A stretch of DNA of 5,567 bases from Planctomycetota bacterium (GTDB lineage Bacteria > Planctomycetota > Phycisphaerae > WQYP01), in contig JAJZOA010000068.1 of the NCBI GenBank assembly GCA_021852225.1, positions 1 through 5,567 of the forward strand. The letters are read 5' to 3'. Below are positions 1-5,567 of this stretch, piece by piece. Positions within the stretch are counted from its first letter, which is position 1. Every line of letters starts with the position of its first letter. The translations under genes and the position numbers were made by a program. The notes beneath the pieces are model-generated. The model saw only the letters and a list, made by a program, of their open reading frames with translations. It did not search any database and was not told the origin of the DNA.

Positions 1-395
1 TTCATGCTGAAGCCAGCAGTGAAAAAGTGGGAATGGGCTGGTATCTGGATGGCCGGGTATCCATTTGCTTTGGCACCCATACCCACACGCCTACCGCCGA
101 CGCCCGCGTCTTGCCCGGGGGAACCGCCTTTATTTCCGACGTTGGAATGACCGGCCCGTATGCCAGTGTGCTCGGGCGCCGGACTGAACGCGTGTTGAAG
201 TTTTTTACCACCGGAATGCCGCAGATGTTTGATGTCGCCACCGGCGATCCACGTATGAGCGGCATTTTGGCCACCATTGATGAAAAAACCGGCAAAGCCG
301 TTTCCATTCAACGCGTGGAACTCCACGGCACCGAACAAACCACCGCCTACGACGCCGACGACAACCGCCCCGGCTACCGCAAAGCGGAGTATTAG
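1..395 (+). CDS. ymdB: YmdB/TIGR00282-family metallophosphoesterase, C-terminal part (5' end outside window)
   Basis: This is the last 131 codons of a gene that begins before the window; the reading frame starts at base 3 and ends with TAG at 393-395. The visible protein opens with HAEASSEK, followed by GWYLDGRVS, GTHTHTPTAD, LPGGTAFISDVGMTGPY and a C-terminal segment on VQ-type beta strands. This order is characteristic of the YmdB family, known as 2',3'-cyclic-nucleotide 2'-phosphodiesterases with a di-metal centre. The first His and the two His of GTHTH match the metal ligands of the C-terminal half; the N-terminal Asp, Glu and Asn ligands lie outside the window. The family is usually about 260-280 residues, so roughly half is present. 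It is soluble and cytoplasmic. In Bacillus it affects biofilm and motility decisions, but that role should not be assumed here. A small gene follows nine bases downstream, so the two are probably cotranscribed. Confidence 0.9.
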   Translation, partial: HAEASSEKVGMGWYLDGRVSICFGTHTHTPTADARVLPGGTAFISDVGMTGPYASVLGRRTERVLKFFTTGMPQMFDVATGDPRMSGILATIDEKTGKAVSIQRVELHGTEQTTAYDADDNRPGYRKAEY

Positions 396-404
396 GAAAA
401 CAAA

Positions 405-686
405 ATGAGCTCCGTCAAAGGCCCGCAACAAAAAACGATCAATGCTTATCAGAGAGATCATCGCACGGTGATGGAATACCCACATGCCTTCCGAAAAAAC
501 TGGCCCAAGAAAAAAGCCAGAATAATTCGGCGGGAGCGGCGAAAATTAACTGACGCGGTGAAATCTGGCGACACAGATCTTAGCCCGGCAAAACTCAAGA
601 CTATGAAGATTCGCGGGCAGCTTCGCAAAAGCTATGTATTGACGCTCGGCATGAAGGTCAACCGTCAGATGGATCGGCGACATTAG
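405..686 (+). CDS. Hypothetical small, highly basic protein (93 aa)
   Basis: I do not recognise a family. The ATG at 405 follows the upstream stop by nine bases. It has a modest Shine-Dalgarno-like AGGA at 394-397 overlapping that stop, with seven bases of spacing, which supports translational coupling to the phosphodiesterase gene. The protein has 26 Lys or Arg among 93 residues against 7 Asp or Glu, a net charge near +19. The densest cluster is at residues 30-47 (KNWPKKKAR then RRERRK). There is no signal peptide, no membrane segment and no Cys. The middle and C-terminal parts look helical, with LSPAKLKTMKIRGQLRKSY near residues 59-77. Charge and size would suit binding to nucleic acid, ribosomes or acidic membrane, but this is inference from composition only. 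The reading frame is the same as that of the upstream gene, separated by one TAG. Spacing and codon use make it likely to be a real gene. Confidence 0.6.
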   Translation: MSSVKGPQQKTINAYQRDHRTVMEYPHAFRKNWPKKKARIIRRERRKLTDAVKSGDTDLSPAKLKTMKIRGQLRKSYVLTLGMKVNRQMDRRH

Positions 687-782
687 CTGTATCTCACCGT
701 CGACGGCCGCTTCACGAACAGATATGTAGATCCATTTGGCACCGTTGCACCAGTCGGGCCTGGGAAGTGGGGCGATAATCAA
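687..782. other. Convergent intergenic gap, no clear terminator
   Basis: The 96 bases between the stops of the 93-residue gene (+) and pspA (-) contain no convincing coding region. A perfect 10-bp palindrome CCGTCGACGG lies at 697-706, but no T-run follows on either strand, so I do not call an intrinsic terminator. Termination of both operons is therefore unexplained by the sequence and may be Rho-dependent. Confidence 0.5.
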
Positions 783-1490
783 TTAGCTCGGGTTTGCGGC
801 GTCACCGGAACCCAGTCGAGGTGGGGCTTTGCCCTCAAACTCCTCCAGGGCCTGCTCCGCCATGGCTTTCTGTTCGCGCTCTTTGATGTCAAGGTCGGAT
901 AGTGACATTGAATCGCGCGCCACGCGAATCCGCCCTGCCGCCTTGGATCGCTCGTCTTCCACCATTTCGCGCAATCGCGAGAGCGTGTCGCCACTGTCAC
1001 CGGCACCGGTGACCATTCCGGAAGCGGCTTCCGTCAACTCGGCCATCGCTTTCTTGACTTTCAGATCGTCAATCGACTGCTTGAGTGACTCAATTTTCTG
1101 ACGCGCCGCTTCCACGGCCACATCCCGCTGGCGGATCAGGGTGCTGTAAGTTTCCTCGGCTGCACCTAGCTGCCGCCGGTTGTCCTCCAGTTCATGCGTG
1201 GTGTTTTTAAGCCGCAGCGCATATTGCGCGGCCAGATCACGGTTGCCCGCTCGCAGATGAGCGCTGGTGCGGGCTTGAAGTTCTTGTTGGTCGTTTTCCA
1301 GGGTTTTGACACGCGACATCAGACGTTCGCACAGCCCCGCGTGGGCTGCTAAGCCTTTATTAAATTTTCCGATCTGAGTGCGAATATTTTCCTTCTCAAC
1401 TTCTAAAAGCATTTCTGGGTTTCGACGCTCAATACTGGAAACCGACGTGCCCAGAACACCCTTGAACAGATTGCCGATACGCTTCAACAT
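783..1490 (-). CDS. pspA: PspA/IM30 family membrane-stress protein
   Basis: The 235-residue product has the length and layout of the PspA/IM30 (Vipp1) family. An amphipathic N-terminal segment (MLKRIGNLFKGVLG, residues 1-14) is followed by an ERRNPEMLLE motif at 21-30, which resembles the conserved NPE(K/M)LL element. Long coiled-coil helices then run from about 25 to 152 with the family-like GNRDLAAQYALRLK at 82-95. A Gly-rich hinge (SGMVTGAGDSGD, 157-168) and a final helical part ending in MAEQALEEFEG (210-220) follow. Family members are peripheral inner-membrane proteins related to ESCRT-III. They assemble into rods or rings on stressed membranes and preserve the proton-motive force. The start is supported by a purine-rich GGAAAG about five bases upstream. 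It is the third gene of the cassette, 41 bp behind flotillin, and no separate promoter is evident. A short Pro- and Gly-containing tail (221-235) is not typical of E. coli PspA. No PspF or PspB/C homologue is in the window, so control by the enterobacterial Psp regulators is not supported. Confidence 0.87.
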   Translation of the reverse strand: MLKRIGNLFKGVLGTSVSSIERRNPEMLLEVEKENIRTQIGKFNKGLAAHAGLCERLMSRVKTLENDQQELQARTSAHLRAGNRDLAAQYALRLKNTTHELEDNRRQLGAAEETYSTLIRQRDVAVEAARQKIESLKQSIDDLKVKKAMAELTEAASGMVTGAGDSGDTLSRLREMVEDERSKAAGRIRVARDSMSLSDLDIKEREQKAMAEQALEEFEGKAPPRLGSGDAANPS

Positions 1491-1531
1491 AATACTTTCC
1501 TTAATCCTTGGATGCTACATCAATCATACGC

Positions 1532-3235
1532 TCAACTTGCCTTTTCATCACCGGCAGCGTTGGTGGAATTTGCCGAGGTCGCCGGAGCGGGCGGGGTAGC
1601 ACTGGGGGCCGCTTCGGGTGCAAACCGTCCAAGATACTCCGGTAATTCGACTCCGCCGATGTCACGCATCACTTGCATCATTGGCGGCATGCTTCGAGCC
1701 ATCCCTTGCAAAAAGTTCGACGCCGCATTGCCGTTTGAACCGGTATGGCCATTTTCCCACACCACCACTTTATCGAATTTAATATTGGAAATGGCCGTTG
1801 CCGCAGTTTCCGCCAGTTTGTCCATGTGTTCCAACATGAGCATCTGGAAGGCTTTGTCTGAGCCACCGCAGGCGTCAATAATCAGCTTCAGGCCCTCCGC
1901 TTTTTTCGCCAGTGTTTCGTAATGTCCACGGGCTTCGGCATCAATTTTTACAAAAATCGCGTTGGCCTCGGCCTCCGCCTCCAGTCGCCGCTTTTCCGCG
2001 GCGGCTTGCGCATCAACGAGAATCTTTGCCTTTTCAACCTTGGCCGGAGCTTCGATGGCAGCAATCTGCTGGGCTTCGACAAGCTGGGCCTTTGCCATGG
2101 CGGCTTTAGCGAGCGCCAAGTTCTGGGCTTCCTCGACCGCGGCATCGGCCTGGCGCTTCATAATTTCAGCGGCCCGGTATGCTTCGGCCTGCCTGATTTG
2201 CAGTTCTGATTGCGCTGATGCGATGTTTGCTTGCGCCTTGCTCTCGCCGGCAATCGCCACGGCGTTGGCATCCGCCACGGCAATACGCTTAGCCTGTTCG
2301 GCTTCCGCAACCTCAACATCTCGTTGAAAATTAGCCCTCTGTTCGGCGACTTTTTTCTCCTTATCCAATTCTGCATAGCGGACAATCTGATCACGCTGCG
2401 ACGTGGCCTCACCGATTTTCTGATCGCGCTCCAGTTCCGCCACACGAACGGCCTGATCTTTTTGCGCTTCGTGCAGGCCAATGTCTTTGAGTTTCTGGGC
2501 GTTGGCGACCTGAATGGCTTTTTCCCGTTCTGCGTCGGCCACGCCTCCCGCGCCCAGTTTTTCCTGCTGGGCGACATCCACCATTGCTTGTTGCACTGCC
2601 TGCGAGGCTGCCTTTTTGCCAATGGCCACGATATACCCGGACTCATCGTTAATATCTGTAATGTTCACATTAATGAGCACCAGTCCCAGCTTGTTAAGCT
2701 CCGGCTCCAGTGAAAGCTGTATGTTCTTCAGGAACTGTTCGCGATGCCGTGCAATATCCTCGATTTTCATCGATGCGATCACGTCACGAAACTGCCCGAA
2801 TATAATGTGTTCCAAACGCTCCTGGATGCGTTTCATATCAAGACCCAGAAGTCGGATGGCGGCGTTTTGCATCAGCTCCGGGGTGGTACCGATCGCCACG
2901 GTAAATACACTCGGGACGCTCACGCGAATATTTTCAATGGACAGTGCGCCGGATAACGGGATTTCTATCTGTAACGGCTCCAGGCTCAGGAAAGAACAGT
3001 CCTGTATCATGGGTAGAACAAAGGCGGCGCCGCCATGAATACAGCGGGCCGTGTTGCCGCCGCCGACCCGACCATAGATTACCAGTATTCGATTGCTTGG
3101 GCAGCGCTTGTATCGACTAAGCGCCAGGAGAACAAACGATAGAAAAACGATCGCAACGAAAGCGCTCAATATGCCAATCCATTGACCTCCTGTAATGACC
3201 GCCGCAGGAAGCATAAGTGCTGGGGAAATCATCAT
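1532..3235 (-). CDS. Flotillin-family (SPFH/Band 7) membrane protein, YqiK/FloT type
   Basis: The 567-residue product has flotillin architecture. An N-terminal membrane segment at about 19-40 is followed by a basic RYKR stop, then an SPFH/PHB domain at about 46-205. That domain includes GLDMKRIQERLEHIIFGQFR and the IEDIARHREQFLKNI helix. A very long Ala/Glu/Gln/Lys-rich coiled coil follows at about 206-445 with many E-A repeats, then a conserved C-terminal block ending in ISNIKFDKVVVWENG (482-496). A Pro/Ala/Ser-rich tail (538-567) closes it. Flotillins oligomerise on the inner leaflet and organise membrane microdomains. Bacterial FloT/YqiK is commonly encoded next to a YuaF/YqiJ-type partner, as here (21 bp upstream), and here is also followed by PspA. 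Two adjacent ATG codons exist, at 3235 and 3232. The GGAG at 3240-3243 is only four bases from the first but seven from the second, so translation may start at residue 2. The stop is TGA at 1532-1534. Confidence 0.92.
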   Translation of the reverse strand: MMISPALMLPAAVITGGQWIGILSAFVAIVFLSFVLLALSRYKRCPSNRILVIYGRVGGGNTARCIHGGAAFVLPMIQDCSFLSLEPLQIEIPLSGALSIENIRVSVPSVFTVAIGTTPELMQNAAIRLLGLDMKRIQERLEHIIFGQFRDVIASMKIEDIARHREQFLKNIQLSLEPELNKLGLVLINVNITDINDESGYIVAIGKKAASQAVQQAMVDVAQQEKLGAGGVADAEREKAIQVANAQKLKDIGLHEAQKDQAVRVAELERDQKIGEATSQRDQIVRYAELDKEKKVAEQRANFQRDVEVAEAEQAKRIAVADANAVAIAGESKAQANIASAQSELQIRQAEAYRAAEIMKRQADAAVEEAQNLALAKAAMAKAQLVEAQQIAAIEAPAKVEKAKILVDAQAAAEKRRLEAEAEANAIFVKIDAEARGHYETLAKKAEGLKLIIDACGGSDKAFQMLMLEHMDKLAETAATAISNIKFDKVVVWENGHTGSNGNAASNFLQGMARSMPPMMQVMRDIGGVELPEYLGRFAPEAAPSATPPAPATSANSTNAAGDEKAS

Positions 3236-3239
3236 ATGG

Positions 3240-3243
3240 CTCC
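3240..3243 (-). promoter_or_regulatory. Ribosome binding site of the flotillin gene
   Basis: GGAG on the minus strand lies in the 21-bp gap before the flotillin gene. Its spacing is four bases to the ATG at 3235 and seven to the ATG at 3232, which favours the second Met as the real start. Confidence 0.55.
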
Positions 3244-3256
3244 TTTGTTTTTTTTA

Positions 3257-3988
3257 TTACAAATCGATCCGAGTTGGCACGGACGACGCCGACGACACTT
3301 CTAGGATACCCGGTTTTTGAACGCCCACAACCAAAATTTCTTCTCCCGACTTAAGCTCGTTGGGCTGATACGTCACGGCACCGTATTCCATAGTCCTTCC
3401 CTGCATTCTTATCAGAACCTTTCCAATTCCAGTGTTGCTTGGAGGAATCGAAAGATAAACCGACCCCGGAGAGCCGATGGCGTCCGCTGTATTAATAGTT
3501 CCATCAGAATCCATTGACAATAGGACGTGGAGCAGTGATGCCACCAATAGGCTTGCTCCGATCGCACTCATGCACGCAAGCGGCAGAACGAGCCACACCG
3601 CCCAGTGTTGCGATGTTGCGGCCAAACCGACCAAGCCAAAGGCCGTGATTCCAGTCACGATTCCCTGAAAACTCAGCATTGTCACCAGCCACGACTGTAA
3701 TAGCGGCGACCAATGCCCGGCCTGTCCGGTGCCGCTGTGATAATGGGCCAGAACATGAGATACAGCCTGCTTGCCTCCAATACTGCGGGCTAAATGGCCG
3801 CGAAAACCGCCCGCATGTGTTGGTAAGCTGTGGCTGCCTGAAATCAAATTGTGCGGGTGCATTCCCCCGGATGCACCATGGTGGATACCGGCGTGGTGTC
3901 CGCCGAGACCAAGAAGTTGCAGGAAAAACAAGCACAAAAATAAAGTGCCGCCCACAACCGCGCAGATGATAAAAAGCGTACCGAGCAT
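3257..3988 (-). CDS. YuaF/YqiJ-like membrane protein with NfeD-type OB fold and His-rich loop
   Basis: The 243-residue product has a hydrophobic segment at about 5-27, a hydrophilic His-rich loop (28-97), two further membrane segments at about 98-123 and 128-158, and a C-terminal beta domain at about 174-235. The beta domain has the NfeD/YuaF OB-fold pattern: GSVYLSIPPSNTGIGKVLI, a central GAVTY, then SGEEILVVGV and LEVSS. The order helix, polar loop, two helices, OB fold matches E. coli YqiJ. Such proteins are membrane partners of flotillins (YuaF with YuaG, YqiJ with YqiK), and flotillin is the next gene. The loop holds 13 His between residues 31 and 92, which is unusually many; metal binding is possible but unproven. 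Two membrane passes separate loop and OB fold, so both should face the same side. The ATG at 3988 is the first possible start, since an in-frame TGA lies at 3992-3994. GGGAG sits 12 bases upstream, a rather long spacing. No NfeD Ser protease domain is present. Confidence 0.82.
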   Translation of the reverse strand: MLGTLFIICAVVGGTLFLCLFFLQLLGLGGHHAGIHHGASGGMHPHNLISGSHSLPTHAGGFRGHLARSIGGKQAVSHVLAHYHSGTGQAGHWSPLLQSWLVTMLSFQGIVTGITAFGLVGLAATSQHWAVWLVLPLACMSAIGASLLVASLLHVLLSMDSDGTINTADAIGSPGSVYLSIPPSNTGIGKVLIRMQGRTMEYGAVTYQPNELKSGEEILVVGVQKPGILEVSSASSVPTRIDL

Positions 3989-4024
3989 CGTTCAACTGAA
4001 CTCCCGTCAGATCCTTGGGAGCGG

Positions 4025-4040
4025 ATCAAGCGTTCTTGAT
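4025..4040 (-). promoter_or_regulatory. Small hairpin in the predicted 5' leader
   Basis: ATCAAG and CTTGAT form a perfect six-pair stem around a four-base loop, inside the predicted untranslated leader and 20 bases before the GGGAG ribosome binding site at 4001-4005. It has no T-run, so it is not a terminator. It might protect or tune the message, but a stem this short may also be chance. Confidence 0.25.
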
Positions 4041-4051
4041 TCGACCTGTGG

Positions 4052-4080
4052 ATTATCCACCGTGTGCCAATATCATTCAA
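4052..4080 (-). promoter_or_regulatory. Predicted sigma70-type promoter of the NfeD-like/flotillin/pspA operon
   Basis: On the minus strand TTGAAT (4075-4080, four of six matches to TTGACA) and GATAAT (4052-4057, five of six to TATAAT) are separated by exactly 17 bases. The predicted start is near 4045, giving a leader of about 57 bases. A perfect 6-1-6 inverted repeat (GTGGAT-T-ATCCAC, plus strand 4048-4060) spans the -10 element and could be an operator. The promoter is a prediction by eye. Confidence 0.5.
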
Positions 4081-4158
4081 GGGCACCAGCCGCGAATTTT
4101 GCGCACCCCGGGCTAAGCGGTCTCCATGCTCTTAATTGCGTCTTTTTTGCTGGTTGTT

Positions 4159-5421
4159 CTACCGGCGCTTGGAACGGCTGATGTTTGACACCGCGGGTAC
4201 CAGCCAGTTCCAAGGTAATGCGTACATTTTTTCGCCCAGGGGCCGGGCTGCCCCGCTGTGTAGTACCACGCCGGTGCAAAACCGGGTGCCCTTGCTTAGG
4301 CCGCTACGGAATGCCAGCAGACCGCGCGTGTCTTCCAGCGTGGCCTGCGCGGACGCTTTTATTTCTATGGCGACAACTTTTCCCTGCTGCTCGAGAATAA
4401 AGTCCACCTCGTTTCCTGAACGGTCTCGCCAGTAATACACGTGGCGGTTGGCACTACCCAAGCTCCGCCACGCCTGCAGGCTCTGAAAAATGGTTTGCTC
4501 AAGCCAAAACCCCTGATCCATGCGCGCCGCCAGAGCAGGGCGGGACCTGATTCCCGCCAGCCACGCCCCCAGACCACAATCGTTCCAGAGCAACTTTTTT
4601 GCTTTGATGAGGCTGGTGGTGGGGTTGGTGGCATACGTCGGCAGTCTGGTGATCAGGCATCCGGCTTCCAATAAATTCAGATAGCGATGGCAGGTTGGCT
4701 GGGTCAAGGCCGCGTCGCGGGCCAGTTCCGCCTGGTTTAACAACCGGGCGGTACGCTGCGCCGCCAGCGCCATGAAGCGCAGAAAATCAGGAAGCTTGGC
4801 AACGTCACTTAGTTGCCGCAAGTCACGCTCCAGATAACTTTGGGTGTACCCGGCAAACCAAATATCCCGCGCCTGATCCGAATCCAACTGCAACACGGAA
4901 GGATATCCGCCGCGCAATAGCCACTGGGACCAGTCGCCCGTTTCATTTGGCCAATGACGGTGATCAAAATCTGCATCAAACAGGGAATCAATCGGGCTGA
5001 GCTTTTTTGGGCTTTGCAACCACTCCCTTGGGCAGAATGGCGGCAAATCCAGATACGCCGCACGCCCAGCCAGAGATTCCGATACGTGCCCCATCAGTGA
5101 CAGATTGGCGGAACCGGTCAGTAGAAAATCGCCGGCGTTACGTTGGCGGTCCACTTGCCTTTTTACCGCAAACAGGAGGCCGGGGACGCGTTGTACTTCA
5201 TCAAGCGTTATGGGTGGATGGGCACAGAGCGTATCGGGCTGCTCCTGAGCCTGGCCCATTATCGCGATATCATCAAGCGTGAAATAGGGCCTCTGGGCAT
5301 CAACATTGCGGGCCAGCGTGGTTTTACCGGTTTGCCGTGCCCCCGTTACGACGGCCACCGGCAATACCTTTAACGCCGCCTCCAATTGAACTGCCAGCCA
5401 GCGTTTACGCGAAGTATTCAT
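4159..5421 (-). CDS. AAA-type ATPase with DUF4143 C-terminal domain (COG1373 family)
   Basis: The 420-residue product starts with the typical short helix, then VVTGARQTGKTTLAR with the Walker A (P-loop) at residues 27-34. Walker B is ITLDEVQRVP with D74 and E75, and a sensor-like FLLTGSANLSLM strand lies near 99-110. The central part (about 190-290) contains YTQSYLERDLRQL and a helical, winged-helix-like stretch (LNQAELARDAALTQPTCHRYLNLLEAG). The C-terminal DUF4143 region has NEVDFILEQQGKVVAIEIKAS. Its E338, D340, E353 and K355 match the PD-(D/E)XK nuclease-like pattern seen in this family. The length is normal and there is no frameshift. The family is abundant, patchily distributed and of poorly known function. 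The ATG at 5421 is fixed by an in-frame TGA at 5440-5442 with no start codon between. No Shine-Dalgarno is visible, and the predicted promoter places the transcript start on the ATG itself. An array of palindromes covers the promoter. Only 170 bp separate it from the cassette downstream on the same strand. Confidence 0.9.
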   Translation of the reverse strand: MNTSRKRWLAVQLEAALKVLPVAVVTGARQTGKTTLARNVDAQRPYFTLDDIAIMGQAQEQPDTLCAHPPITLDEVQRVPGLLFAVKRQVDRQRNAGDFLLTGSANLSLMGHVSESLAGRAAYLDLPPFCPREWLQSPKKLSPIDSLFDADFDHRHWPNETGDWSQWLLRGGYPSVLQLDSDQARDIWFAGYTQSYLERDLRQLSDVAKLPDFLRFMALAAQRTARLLNQAELARDAALTQPTCHRYLNLLEAGCLITRLPTYATNPTTSLIKAKKLLWNDCGLGAWLAGIRSRPALAARMDQGFWLEQTIFQSLQAWRSLGSANRHVYYWRDRSGNEVDFILEQQGKVVAIEIKASAQATLEDTRGLLAFRSGLSKGTRFCTGVVLHSGAARPLGEKMYALPWNWLVPAVSNISRSKRR

Positions 5422-5499
5422 GCCATGAATATAATCTATTCATGGTGTAAATACAATCTATTCACATAGTGAATAGATTTAATTCACGATGTGAATAGA
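5412..5499. repeat. Four phased 22-bp palindromic repeats (candidate operator array)
   Basis: Four 22-bp units run without gaps at 5412-5433, 5434-5455, 5456-5477 and 5478-5499. Each carries a dyad of the form TTCAC-NNN-GTGAA at its centre (5423, 5445, 5467, 5489). The third is perfect over 11-base arms (AATCTATTCAC and its complement around ATA, 5455-5479). The fourth has five perfect core pairs (TTCAC-GAT-GTGAA) and the first has six (ATTCAT-GCC-ATGAAT). The second is degenerate on its right arm (GTAAA). Flanks are shared too: ATCTATTCA opens units two and three, and GTGAATAGA closes units three and four. The array is AT-rich against a GC-rich background and overlaps both the promoter and the ATG of the ATPase gene. 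The 22-bp step is about two helical turns, so bound dimers would sit on one face. The natural reading is an operator array for a repressor, possibly the ATPase itself. No replication gene is near, so iterons are unlikely. Confidence 0.8.
5428..5456 (-). promoter_or_regulatory. Predicted promoter of the ATPase gene, possibly leaderless
   Basis: On the minus strand TATATT (5428-5433, five of six to TATAAT) stands 17 bases from TTGTAT (5451-5456, three of six to TTGACA). Counting from the -10 places +1 at 5421, the A of the start codon. That agrees with the lack of any Shine-Dalgarno. The two hexamers fall in the gaps between neighbouring palindromes of the 22-bp array, and the spacer contains the third-from-left dyad core of the set described separately (centre 5445). 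Confidence 0.4.
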
Positions 5500-5567
5500 T
5501 TTGCATTACCTGTCACCGGGCCGGGGGGTATGTCGCGGAATTGCGGTGGAAATGCCTTTTAAGGCAC
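5500..5567. other. Upstream flank, no gene recognised
   Basis: The last 68 bases contain no supported coding region. A short inverted repeat (TGCCTT and AAGGCA, 5553-5566) touches the window edge. On the minus strand it is followed by TTT and could be the end of a terminator for a gene outside the window, but it is too weak and too close to the edge to call. Confidence 0.3.

Noticed and set aside
2..307. Minus-strand open frame of 101 codons opposite the phosphodiesterase
   Set aside because: The plus-strand frame carries conserved YmdB motifs; the antisense product has no recognisable feature.
697..706. Palindrome CCGTCGACGG as a bidirectional terminator in the convergent gap
   Set aside because: There is no T-run on either side, and a loopless 10-bp palindrome cannot form a stable terminator hairpin.
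1901..2710. Long open frames on the plus strand and in other frames opposite the flotillin coiled coil
   Set aside because: They are antisense or shifted products of a GC-rich, Ala/Glu-rich coding region; the flotillin frame has clear domain matches.
4007..4036. Extracytoplasmic-type sigma site (GAAC ... TCTGA on the minus strand) before the NfeD-like gene
   Set aside because: The match to the -35 is partial, the spacing is long, and the start would fall within a few bases of the ribosome binding site.
4050..4072. Possible sigma54 promoter (TGGCAC on the minus strand), attractive because E. coli pspA is sigma54-dependent
   Set aside because: The -24 half matches, but the -12 position reads GGATA instead of TTGCA, with no GC dinucleotide. 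The overlapping sigma70-type hexamers with a 17-bp spacer fit better.
5412..5499. Repeats read as a CRISPR array or plasmid iterons
   Set aside because: The units abut with no spacers and are internally palindromic, no cas or rep gene is present, and the set overlaps a promoter and start codon.
5553..5566. Short inverted repeat at the right edge as a terminator or palindromic site
   Set aside because: The stem is short and cut by the window edge, and only three T follow on the minus strand.

Overview
The window comes from a bacterial chromosome of moderate to high GC content with compact gene spacing. No rRNA, tRNA, CRISPR array, transposase or integrase is visible. The gene families (a YmdB-type phosphodiesterase, and a YqiJ/NfeD-like protein, flotillin and PspA in one cassette) occur in many phyla, so they do not fix the organism. 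A Gram-negative or PVC-group bacterium is a guess, not a conclusion.

Layout. Bases 1-395 (+) are the C-terminal end of a YmdB/TIGR00282 metallophosphoesterase cut by the window edge. Just behind it, in the same frame, is an unrecognised 93-residue, very basic protein (405-686, +). A 96-bp convergent gap follows. Then comes a minus-strand cassette, read from right to left: a three-helix membrane protein with a C-terminal OB fold of the YuaF/YqiJ/NfeD type (3988-3257), a flotillin/SPFH protein (3235-1532) and a PspA/IM30 protein (1490-783). Gaps are 21 and 41 bp, and a plausible sigma70-type promoter lies at 4052-4080. Upstream on the same strand is a 420-residue AAA ATPase with a DUF4143 C-terminal domain (5421-4159).

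How the genes work together. The NfeD-like, flotillin and PspA set is a recognisable membrane-organisation and membrane-stress cassette. Flotillin scaffolds membrane microdomains, its OB-fold partner is a membrane cofactor, and PspA coats and stabilises damaged inner membrane. The ATPase is transcribed toward the cassette but separated by 170 bp containing the cassette's own promoter, so it is probably an independent unit.

The most striking non-coding signal is at 5412-5499. Four palindromes of the type TTCAC-NNN-GTGAA are centred at 5423, 5445, 5467 and 5489, exactly 22 bp apart. They cover the predicted promoter and start codon of the ATPase gene. The predicted transcription start coincides with the A of the ATG, so the message may be leaderless and controlled by a phased operator array. 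The binding protein is not identified.
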